From Omphiscola glabra (Eukaryota > Mollusca > Gastropoda > Lymnaeidae), in assembly GCA_964017045.1 (NCBI GenBank), contig OZ024804.1, positions 23,545,549 to 23,609,548 of the forward strand: 64,000 nucleotides of DNA, written 5' to 3'. A model generated the notes under the pieces. The model was given only the letters and a program-made list of their open reading frames with translations. It was not told the origin of the DNA and did no database searches. Both the position numbers and the translations under genes were made by a program. Below, in pieces: positions 46,755-56,490 of the stretch (position 1 is its first letter; each line of letters opens with the position of its first letter).

Positions 46755-48900
46755 ACCATAGATTCATTCAAGTCCATTGCTCTTCAATAATGTACGAAAC
46801 ATTGGTGTACTTTCCGCCATTGTCACTTAAAATGTAAATGTAGTTAGGAATGACTTAAAATTATTCTAAAATGTTCCGATCTGAAGAAGTGCCTTGTTGA
46901 CCAGAGTTGATTCTATTGATGGCAAAGTTGATTCTACTGATGGCAGAGTTGATTCTACTGATGGCAGAGTTAATTCCGTTGAAGGCAGAGTTGATTCTAA
47001 AGAGTGCAGAGTTGATTCTACTGATGGCAGAGTTGGGTCTATTGATGGCAGAGTTGATTCTATTTATGGCAGAGTTGAATCTATTGATGGCAGAGTTGAT
47101 TCTATGAATGGCAGAGTTGATTCTATTGATGGCATAGTTGATTCTATTTATGGCAGAGTTGATTCTACTGATGTCAGAGTTGATTCTACTGATGTCAGAG
47201 TTGATTCTACTGATGGCAGAATTGGGTCTTTTGATGGCAGAGTTGAGTCTATTGATGGCAGAGTTGATTCTATTGATGGCAGAGTTGATTCTATTTATGG
47301 CATGGCAGAGTTGATTCTATTGATGGCAGAGTTGATTCTATTTATGGCAGAGTTGATTCTACTGATGTCAGAGTTGATTCTACTGATGGCAGAGTTGATT
47401 CTACTGATGGCAGAATTGGGTCTATTGATGGCAGAGTTGAGTCTATTGATGGCAGAGTTGATTCTATTGATGGCAGAGTTGATTCTATTGATGGCAGAAT
47501 TGATTCTACTGATGGCAGAGTTGATTCTATTGATGGCAGAGTTGATTCTATTGATGGCAGAGTTGATTGTACTGATGGCAGAGATGATTCTATTGATGGC
47601 AGAGTTGATTCTATTGATGGCAGAGTTGATTCTATTGATGGCAGAGTTGATTCTACTGATGGCAGAGTTGGGTCTATTGATGGCAGAGTTGATTCTACTG
47701 ATGTTAGAGTTGATTCTATTGATGGCAGAGGTGATTCTATTGATGGCAGAGTTGATTCTACTGATGTTGATTCTACTTATGGCAGAGGTGATTCTACTGA
47801 TGGCAGCGTTGGGTCTATTGATGGCAGATTTGATTTTACTGATGGAATCTTAGGGTCTAATGATGGCAGAGTTGATTCTACTGATGGCAGAGTTGATTCT
47901 ATTGATGGCAGAGTTGATTCTAGTGATGGCAGAGTTGGGTCTATTGATGTCAGAGTTGATTCTACTGATGTTGATTCTAATTATGGCAGAGTTGATTCTA
48001 CTGATGGCAGAGTTGATTTTACTGATGGCAGCGTTGGGTCTATTGATGGCAGAGTTGATTCTACTGATGGCAGAGTTGATTTTACTGATGTTGATTCTAC
48101 TGATGGCAGAGTTGATTCTACTGATGGCAGCGTTGATGCTAATGATGGCCGAATAGATTCTATTGATGGCAGCGTTGATTCTAATGATGGCCGAATAGAT
48201 TCTATTGATGGCAGCGTTGATTCTAATGATGGCCAAATAGATTCTATTGATGGCTGAGTTGATTCTATAGAGGGCATAGATGATTCTATTGAAGGCGGAG
48301 TTGATTTTATTGAAGGCAGATTTGATTCTACTCATGCTCTCTACTGATGGTCGAGTGGATTCTGTTGATGGTAGAGTTGATTCTACTGATGGTAGAGTTG
48401 ACTCTATTGATGGTAGAGTTTTGCCACTAATCGTTGATGGACCTGTAGCTCTGGTGGTGGGCTTTTCTTGTATGGGTCTTACAGCTAACTCTCTAGACTT
48501 CTTTACCGACAGAGGGACATAATCGTGATAGCTGAGTCTGCCCCCTTGGTCAAGTGCACAATATGGGTTGTCTTCATTTGCCTGTCTGCCAACGGGCTGC
48601 AACATAGCAAAATTATCAGAACTTTCGGTGCTTCGTCTCTTTAGTTCCTTGGTGTGTCTTGGCCAACAAACGTCTCTTATTTTCTGCGCATGTAAAAACT
48701 ATAACGATAGCAAAAACCATTGACGTCATAACCGTGTGACGTCTACACGTACTAGAAATATTAATCAAGTTATTATCAATTTCATTATGAGATTTAAGGC
48801 ATTATTTTGTAGAGTCACTGCAGTGAGATTGTTTGGTTTCGTATTTTGTTCTTCTGTTGTTGTTTTTTTGACAAATGGGTATTGGTTCGAATGTTAGAAG
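46755..48900 (-). pseudogene. Receptor-like gene 2 paralogue, exon 2 pseudogene with expanded internal repeat
   Basis: The minus strand aligns with exon 2 of receptor gene 2. From the right, a membrane-helix remnant (MVFAIVIVF, about 48720) is followed by a frameshift. Then come RRSTESSDN, LQPVGRQANEDNPYCALDQG and SYHDYVPLSVKKS, which retain the ITAM-spaced YCAL/YVPL pair, and ATGPSTISGK. A 1.5-kb array of 21-bp units replaces the short repeat of the intact gene, and then the tail resumes with YIYI and SDNGGKYTNVS. In the aligned frame the tail has two stops where gene 2 has EYIQ, so with the frameshift the copy is dead. The ectodomain is barely recognisable. It lacks the hAT MITE, so it shows the pre-insertion end. 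Confidence 0.8.
46905..48425. repeat. 21-bp minisatellite inside the pseudogene exon, about 70 copies
   Basis: The unit is ttgattctactgatggcaga plus g, with tattgatgg and aatgatggcc variants. The same 21-bp word occurs twice, embedded in a 63-bp duplication, in the intact exon at 33639-33764. Minus-strand translation gives INSAISR or LPSVEST rotations. Confidence 0.95.
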
Positions 48901-49924
48901 TGTGACTCTGATTTACTTGAACAAATTTGATGACAAATTTAAAAATTCGAAACTTACAGGTGTTTAAACGAATATTTGACTTTTTCGCAATAGTCCGGGT
49001 AGTTCAACTGAGGAGAAGCAGATGTCTGTCATCTATTGAAATAATTGTTTAGTTAAATTCAGTTTAAAATTTGTAACTTTATGTGAAGGGCCGTGTGGCG
49101 AAAAGTACGTCGTCTAGATGATGAGGTCCCTTCTGTAGCCACAGACAATAGTTTCACAGTCTAAAAAGACTCTGGTTATTCAGCTCCTGAAAAGCTGGTG
49201 CTTGTAACGTTTCCTGGCACCTATAAAGCCGATAGTTTATAAGGGAAAACACGTAACGTCGTCTAAGAGATATCAAATATAGTTTTTATTTCTGGTTATG
49301 ATATAAGTGTTCAAACACATCCCTTTCTACTCGATAGCCATGGAAAGTGACTCAAACTCCAATGAATACACAAAACAGCATTATAAAGTTATACTAAGTC
49401 CTCACTCCAAAAACAATCTGTCGAATACACACTCAAATATAATCGTTCTCTCTCTAATAATAATTTCTCTCTCCTTTTATACCCTTATTGACCATGCACT
49501 CGTGATAACAAGAAAAATGTTCACATTCATTCACCACTCTAATGTTTTCCCAACTCACAACAAACACTTTCTCCCCTGGGGTCCCCCCCTGCCAAGATTG
49601 TCATACTCGTGGGAAAATACAGCCAATACCACGAGCACTCCCTTTCCGCCCCCCAAACATACACACAAAAAAGTAAACACACAATCTGACCGTGACAGGC
49701 CGCAATTGGTGCTCTTGAAGTCAGTGTAACTTCCTGTCCATATCGAGAACGCGGTGCACAGTTGAAGTCCAACATACCCGAGTATTCCTTAATTTGTGAT
49801 CACAAAAACTTTATTTTGGTTTGTTACCAAATAGCAGTATTGTTTTATTATTTTTATTTCAATTTTATTTTCGTACCTCTATAAAAGGATGGGATAAGAA
49901 GAATTATAACTACCATTATCTTGG
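48901..49924. other. No gene seen (former intron of the pseudogene, inferred)
   Basis: AT-rich. By comparison with receptor gene 2, it lies between the pseudogene's exons. Confidence 0.4.
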
Positions 49925-50420
49925 ATTAAAACCCAAGTAATCTAAGATGATATCCCAAATTATTAGGGTGACAACAAAAGTTATCTAGGATGACAATACA
50001 CATTTTCTGGGATGACAACCCAAGTAATCAGGGATGAAACCCCAAGTTATCTGGGGCAGCAACCCAAGTTCTCAAGCATTACAGCCCAAGTTATCCAGGA
50101 TGATAACACAAATTATCTAGGATGACAACCCAAGTTGTCTATGATAACAACCCAAGTTGTCTATGGTGACAAAACAAATTTTCTAGCATGACAACCCAAG
50201 TAATCTAGGAAGACAACCCAAGTTATCTAGTATGAAACCCAATTTTCTAGGATGACAATCCTAGTAATCTAGGATGTCAACCCAAATTGTCTAGGGTGAC
50301 AACCCAAGTTATCTAGTATGAAAATCCATGTTATCTATGATTACAACTCAAGTTATCTAGGATGAAAACCGTATTTTTTTAGGATGACAGTCCAGGTTAT
50401 CTAGGATGACAAATTAGTTG
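49925..50420. repeat. Degenerate 22-bp minisatellite, about 22 copies
   Basis: Units resemble gatgacaacccaagttatct followed by ag. Confidence 0.9.
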
Positions 50421-50449
50421 ACAGTGAAATCTAAAATTGCAGTTGCACC

Positions 50450-50650
50450 AAATTATATGTGTTAATACACTGCACATAATTACCTTAGTAAACACATTTA
50501 CACAATTACTATTGTTAACATCATTGTCCAGAATTACTTTTTTTAATATCATTGTACACAATTATCTTGTAAATACATTGTACCCAATTACTTTAGTAAA
50601 TACATTATTCACAATTGTCTTAGTAAATGCCATGTACACAATTACCTTAA
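50450..50650. repeat. Degenerate tandem repeat of about 30 bp (7 copies)
   Basis: Units resemble taaatacattgtacacaatt followed by accttag. Confidence 0.8.
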
Positions 50651-50653
50651 CTC

Positions 50654-51225
50654 TTAACCTCGATTCTCTACCAAGGAGTAGTTCTCGGGAGAAGTCCTCT
50701 GTTGTGTGTGTGTGCCTGCTATTACATCTAGTATAACCAGCTACTACAATTAGTAGAACCAGCTAGTACAGTTAGTAGAACCAGCTAGTACAGTTAGTAT
50801 AACCAGCTACTACAATTAGTAGAACCAGCTAGTACAGTTAGTAGAACCAGCTAGTACAGTTAGTAGAACCAGCTATTACAGTTAGTATAACCAGCAAGTA
50901 CAGTTAGTATAACCAGCAAGTACAGTTAGTAGAACCAGCTATACAGTTAATATAAAGAGCAAGTACAGTTAGTAGAACCAGCTAGTACAGTTAGTAGAAC
51001 CAGCTAGTACAGTTAGTAGAACCAGCTAGTACAGTTAGTAGAACCAGCTAGTACAGTTAGTAGAACCAGCTAGTACAGTTAGTAGAACCAGCTAGTACAG
51101 TTAGTAGAACCAGCTAGTACAGTTAGTAGAACCAGCTAGTACAGTTAGTAGAACCAGCTAGTACAGTTAGTAGAACCAGCTAGTACAACACAAAAGCAGA
51201 ACAAACTTAGACGCTGCACTGCCAT
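50654..51225 (-). pseudogene. Receptor-like gene 2 paralogue, exon 1 pseudogene split by a minisatellite
   Basis: ATG at 51223-51225 starts MAVQRLSLFCFCVVLAG, matching MAFQRLIVFFVCLLLFVLAQ of the intact gene. At VLAG the sequence enters a 22-bp array. On the far side, gtagagaatcgaggttaaga and a gtaatt donor-like end near 50654 resemble the 3' end of the intact exon (gtagaggatttgccaaactt, then the gtaagt donor). Confidence 0.7.
50740..51185. repeat. 22-bp minisatellite inside pseudogene exon 1, about 20 copies
   Basis: The unit is agtacagttagtagaaccag plus ct. Its minus-strand reading includes GTACTAGCTGGT (VLAG), so the unit includes part of the signal-peptide coding sequence. Confidence 0.95.
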
Positions 51226-51239
51226 ATCTGCAATCAAAT

Positions 51240-51510
51240 AAACCTTGATAAATTTTCTGAATAAAAGTAGTTCCAAACTTGATTCATTTTCTGAATAAAA
51301 GTAGTTCCAAACTTGATTCATTTTCTGAATAAAAGTAGTTCCAAACTTGATTCATTTTCTGAATAAAAGTAGTTCAAAACTTGATTCATTTTCTGAATAA
51401 AAGTAGTTCCAAACTTGATTCATTTTCTGAATAAAAGTAGTTCCAAACTTGATTCATTTTCTGAATAAAAGTAGTTCCAAACTTGATTCATTTTCTGAAT
51501 AAAAGTAGGT
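51240..51510. repeat. 34-bp minisatellite, 8 copies
   Basis: The unit is ttccaaacttgattcatttt followed by ctgaataaaagtag. It lies just upstream of the pseudogene's former start codon. Confidence 0.95.
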
Positions 51511-51604
51511 CCATGTTTTAAACCTGAAATTTCATATTTTATTTTTATCCCCTAAAACCAAAGGTATGTTACAATAATCAGAAGAAAAATAAATATTTCT
51601 AACT

Positions 51605-52325
51605 GGAATATCTCATTAGGAAATGGCGTCAGCGGGCCGTCGAGCTTGCGCTCCTAATGCCCTCCCTGGCGTCCACCCACACCCGCCAGCCGCCGGGTGT
51701 CCCCGGCGCCGTGGCCGTGCGGGAAGACGTCAGAGACCTCCCCGGGCGTTGGACGCCCCCACCAGCAACTGCTCGATCGAGTTCGCTGATGGAGCCCCCC
51801 CCCCCGCCCGGAGACATCTGGTCGACCGAAGACGCTGTGTTTCAAGCGTCCGCAGTCCACTCTCCTAGGGGCCGGGACGGTAAATTAACGTCCTAATATC
51901 TCCCCCCACCCGTCCCGGGGAAGCATCGGACGCCCTCTAAGAGGGATTCTACAGTGGGTTTCCACCTCGCAACTAGCTCGCGAAGTAGCTGGGACGAAAC
52001 GGTTGCCTAGGAGCAGCTTTCTCGGGGCTGCATATTTAGAATCATCGACCATAGGCTTCCATCACAGCCTATCGCCTCATATCCCTTAACGGCAACTTGT
52101 AATCATGATCCCTACCCTGTGTTTGCCTTTTCTTCCCCCTGTGAAGCATCACAGGTGGCAGCCCTGTAGGAGCTGTTTATTCCAGCAACTACCATGCATG
52201 GCCGTGTCTGCCACGCGGGACACGCAATGGTTGTAATGTGCCCCGGGTTAACGCCGAGGGGGTCGGTGGCCAGCGCTTCCAAATCGGCAAGCCACTACAG
52301 ACTTGTCAACCGGAATCCCGGGGGG
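51605..52325 (+). mobile_element. GC-rich LINE-like retroelement 3' end, copy 2 (721 bp), 13-bp TSD
   Basis: Flanked by an exact 13-bp direct repeat, aatatttctaact, at 51592-51604 and 52326-52338. Co-linear with 37667-38416 over the right two thirds (ggacgccctctaa, ggttgcctaggagcag, atatttagaatcatcg, ggaatcccggggg end). A proline- and arginine-rich frame ends with a stop near 51894 and may be the C-terminus of the element's ORF. Confidence 0.82.
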
Positions 52326-52338
52326 AATATTTCTAACT

Positions 52339-52887
52339 AAAATGTTCACTTACATTTTGACGTTTGCATAAACTAGAATATTTTCACCACACTCTTTACA
52401 GAATATTTATTTCAGACTGTTTAAAATGTTCAAATGTATTTATTATTGTAGCCGTGTGGTTGTCGTAACTTAGAGTTTTAAATAAACCAACAAATGCAGG
52501 TCATGAGAACTATAGCGTTTATTTGTAGTGGTACAATCCATTTAACCGTCAGTAAACTCTCTCTCTCACTTCAGCCAACTCGAAATCGCCGTGTTCACAC
52601 ACAATCCAAATGTCCACACTCCATAACACAACTCACAAGTACAAGGGCCCCCGGTTCAAATTCCCCTGGCTTATGTTGTTACAATTTGAGTCCCGGTCAT
52701 CAGCTGTTTTCCAGTTCCCCGTGGAACAGGCATACACCTGACAGAAAAGCTTGTGCTACAGGGGCGTGTTTTCTTTGCCCCATAGATGGCACCCTGCCAC
52801 ATAGGTGGCACCCAGCATATATACAAAATGATACATACATCCCTGCACAGTGATACATTATGACTAATGTAAAAAAAAATTAAATAT
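52339..52887. other. No gene seen
   Basis: Mixed composition; repeated ataggtggcaccc/atagatggcaccc near 52785-52812. Confidence 0.4.
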
Positions 52888-53055
52888 ATGTCATCATCAT
52901 CATGTCCCTTAGTCGTTGGACCGTTGGGGCGCCACAGATGACATGAAAACTCTCCTCCTCCAGTCCTCTCTGTCTTCTGCACTACGTACAGCATCGTCTA
53001 GTTTTAATCCCGTCCACTCCTTGATGTTATCGTCCCATCTTTTTCTTTGTCTTTA
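52888..53055 (-). pseudogene. LINE ORF C-terminal fragment with (GAT)n tail
   Basis: The minus-strand frame reads RKRWDDNIKEWTGLKLDDAV, RSAEDREDWRRRVFMSSVAP and QRSND, then stops. A tgatgatgatga tail follows. This KRWxDNIxEWTGL...A..RxxWR...SSVAPQRxxD block is the very end of a widespread LINE endonuclease-reverse transcriptase polyprotein. Only the 3' end is present, as in 5'-truncated insertions. Confidence 0.82.
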
Positions 53056-53399
53056 CATGACCACAAATAATTCAATTGAATAAAACTGTTCAATTTCTTT
53101 CGTCTGTTTAAAAAACAATCAGCGCGAACTTTTACAAGTCAGAACAGCTGTCCTCTCTCGGTCGAGTGATCTAGATGTCAACTCCCACTGTGATGTTTAT
53201 TTGGGTACTGGCCGAGTGGGACGCGCATGTCTCCGAATTTCGTAGTGCTTTAACGTCACAAATATTGTCCAAGAAAGGCGACTCCCAAACCTATTTATAG
53301 CTTGGTTCTTGAAAGTTATCCCCCGTTTTACCATCATCCCATTAAGTTGTTCAAGTACATGGATCCATCTGACGTAGATACCAACTTCTTCTTCTATAT
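53056..53399. other. No gene seen
   Basis: Unique-looking sequence with no supported ORF. Confidence 0.4.
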
Positions 53400-53790
53400 T
53401 TTTAGGGTTCACGATCAATGTATTGGATCTTTTGGCTCACTATCGATGTATTGAAACTCATGGCTCATGATCGATGTATTGAAACTCCTGGCTCACGATA
53501 GATGTATTGAAACTTCTAGCTCACGATCGATGTATTGAAACTCCTGGCTCACGATCGATGTATTGAAACTCCTGGCTCACGATCAATGTATTGAATCTTT
53601 TGGATCACAATCAATGTATCGAATCTTTTGGATCACAATCAATGTATTGAATCTTCTGGATCACAATCAATGTATCGAATCTTTTGGATCACAATCAATG
53701 TATTGAATCTTCTGGATCACAATCAATGTATCGAATCTTTTGGATCACCATCAATGTATTGAATCTTCTGGCTCACGATCATTCTATTGA
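53400..53790. repeat. 28-bp minisatellite, about 13 copies
   Basis: The unit is ctggctcacgatcgatgtat followed by tgaaactc; the right half is a tggatcacaatcaatgtatcgaa-type variant. Confidence 0.95.
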
Positions 53791-53929
53791 TCACCACCGT
53801 TATTGGTATCTCTTATTTGTTTCCACGTTCGCTCTATTTAAGGCACTACACAATGGTCGTTAAAAGAAGGCAGAGAAACATTGTGTTTACTTTTTTTTAG
53901 TTCCAAAGAACCTAAACCTCTTACATGTC

Positions 53930-54565
53930 TGAGCTATAACAATTTACATATCTGAACTATGATCATGTACATGTCTGAATTATAACAATGTAATATCTGA
54001 GCTATAACCATTTACATATCTGAACTATAAAATTTTACATATCTGAGCTATAGCCATTTATATATTTGAGCTATGACCATTTATATGTCTGAGCTATAAC
54101 CCTTTAAATGTCAGAACTATAACAATTTACATTTCTTAACTATAACCATTTACATGTCTGAACTATACAAATTTACATATCTGAACTATAACCACTTATA
54201 GTTGTTGTCAGAACTATAACCACTTACATGTCAGAACTATAACAATTTACATATCTGAAATAGAATTACTTACATGTCAGAACCAATGTTCCCTTTTGAG
54301 CATCCGCGCAGCAAATTTTTATAAAAATACATTCGAACAGGTACGCTGCACTCTGCAAAGTAAAACTTTGCACACAACTTTATGATTTTGCACACGAACC
54401 AGCAAACCTCACAGGGAACATTGGTCAGAACTATAACCACTTACATGTCAGAACTATAACCACTTACATGTCAGAACTATAACCACTTACATGTCAGAAC
54501 TATAACCACTTACATGTCAGAACCATAACCAATTATATGTCAGAACTATAACCACTTACATTTCA
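53930..54565. repeat. 23-bp minisatellite, about 21 copies, interrupted by a MITE
   Basis: The unit is gaactataaccacttacatg followed by tca. Left units are diverged, right units homogeneous. The array is split at 54284-54423. Confidence 0.95.
54284..54423. mobile_element. hAT-type MITE (140 bp) inside the 23-bp minisatellite
   Basis: Ends are CAATGTTCCCT and its complement AGGGAACATTG. Flanks gtcagaac at 54276-54283 and 54424-54431 form an 8-bp duplication. Because that word is also part of the array unit, the duplication is consistent but not independent proof. Confidence 0.75.
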
Positions 54566-55265
54566 TGACAGAAACTCCTTCTTTTCCATCATTAAAAACG
54601 CATCTTGTCAGTAATATAAAAAACGCATATGTCGTTGAATGTCATTCCAGTCCTTATGTTTTAAAGTGGCCGCACCACGCGATGACGCCACTGAGCTTGT
54701 TCTTTGCCATTTTGCGAGATGTTAACACAAAAAATGCGGCGAAATCCTCTTTTAGTGATCCATACATCTACAAGTATTGAGTAAACTAGTTTTCAAAGTG
54801 AAATACTATTTACTCTTTACTTTTGTTTCCTTGATGTTAACTAATGTTTTAGTTTCGCCTTTTACATATACATCTCCTATATATATTCTACTTTTGGTGC
54901 GCCCTGCTTCCCCCCCCCCACCCCAACTTAACGTGTTTTATATTAATAGGACTGAGTGGGGGAAAATGATGTCACGCAGCGAGCGTCATGCGTGGTGACT
55001 GAACTCCGCTAAATAGCTGTTATCGTTTTTAATGTCCCTGGTTTTTTTACATCTATTTTCTCCGGCTGCCCACCACACAGAACTGGGTCAGGGGGGCGTC
55101 CCTTGACTTAGGTTGTCTTTTCCTTAGCCTGGTACGGGAAGGTATTCTTGTCTTCGTTATACTGCGACTTTTGTTTCCTAAGTCTTTGTTATAAAATGAA
55201 TGACAGTATCTTCTCTTCTTTTGTACAAGGACATCTCTGTTCCGGCATCCTGCAATCGTCTGTTT
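54566..55265. other. No gene seen
   Basis: Mixed composition with a C-run near 54912. Confidence 0.4.
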
Positions 55266-55299
55266 CTTTAAGTTGTTGCTTTTTTATAAACACAAACGG

Positions 55300-55430
55300 T
55301 TGACCTAGGCAATCTGCTCTCACTGTGAAATAGGGCAGTAGATTTGGTTGCATATTATAGAAGACTAGGCAATCTGCTCTCACTGTGAAATAGAGCAGTA
55401 AATTTTGTTGCATATTATAGAAGACTAGGG
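55300..55430. repeat. Tandem duplication of about 61 bp
   Basis: aggcaatctgctctcactgt and gcatattatagaagactagg each occur twice in order. Confidence 0.9.
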
Positions 55431-55457
55431 CTTAAACGAGAGCAGTTGTTGTTTTTT

Positions 55458-55985
55458 TACACTGGTTTCGGGTATTTTGAGAAAATACTCGTTGGGTCAG
55501 AGTGACACAAATAAATTATCTTCTCATTTTCTAACATATATACCAGCCTTCAAACAATATTCCTACACAGAGCCCTACAAACAGTCCTACAGACAGTCCT
55601 ACAGACAGTCCTACAGACAGTCCTGCAGACAGTCCTGCAGACAGTCCTACAGACAGCCCTATGGCATAACATTGGCTCTTAAATAACTAAAATAATAGTC
55701 GCCTCCGAAAAAATTCCACCTTAGTTCAACCGTCGCGCATGACGTCACGCATGACATTCACTGCTTGAAAGAATTTCTTTTTTTTTTACTCAGCACCATT
55801 ATTTTTAAAACATGGTTGAGTAGGGGGAGGGCCATCGAGAAAAGGAAGCAGCCACACCAGAAACAAAATATATATAAGAAATGAGAGTTTAACATTTTCT
55901 TCTTCCTTTTTTTTTCTTTTTTTTTTTTTTTAACACTTTGAGATGCCGGGTATTTTCTCGAAATACCCTAACCTGGTGTAAAAAA
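55458..55985. mobile_element. Candidate TIR element (about 520 bp)
   Basis: The left end acactggtttcgggtatttt then gagaaaatac and the complement of the right end, acaccaggttagggtatttc then gagaaaatac, form an imperfect inverted repeat of about 33 bp, each preceded outward by a T-run. The inner gggtatttnnagaaaatac is itself near-palindromic. The interior holds a 12-bp tandem repeat. No target duplication could be fixed. Confidence 0.5.
55562..55662. repeat. 12-bp tandem repeat, about 8 copies
   Basis: The unit is ctacagacagtc; translates as SYRQ repeats in one frame. Confidence 0.95.
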
Positions 55986-56490
55986 AAAAAATTCACGCGG
56001 TTAAGCTTTAGTATACATTATTTTTTTTTTAGTATTAACATCTTTACACACGGACGTGCGAATTGGTGTCACATGAAATGTAAGTACGGCTCGAAAGGAA
56101 TTCCTCTAGATGAACCGTTGTGACAGTTTCGATCCCAGCAGGGCATTCTTTACATATGAGGGGTAATCTTTGAAACAAAAAATTTAGCAATCACGCAATA
56201 CAAGTTTAAAAAATTGCATATGTTTCTTAAATGTTGATTTTTATTATCAAAAAAGGATACTAAACATTTCAATCAGTTGTGTCACAACGTCTAAGCCATT
56301 TGCAATCATACATTTACATCTCCTGTGTTTCGCTTAATTTGAATATTTACATTTTAATAATCTCATCTTAAAAATAAAAAAAAAAAAATATTGAAACCTT
56401 CTGGAACCCCTGGGGTCATTAATATTCATAAAAAAAATGAGCAATGCTTTTTGAAACACGTATATATTTGTATAATAACATCACATGCTT
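55986..56490. other. No gene seen (3' flank of receptor-like gene 3)
   Basis: AT-rich; expected to hold the 3' untranslated region of the minus-strand gene. Confidence 0.4.

Noticed and set aside
46894..47853. A 319-codon plus-strand ORF of VDSTDGR/LILLMAE repeats
   Set aside because: It is the antisense shadow of the 21-bp array within the pseudogene on the minus strand.
52494..52994. ORFs of 107-119 codons on both strands
   Set aside because: No recognisable domains or splice context; the minus one overlaps a LINE 3' fragment in another frame.
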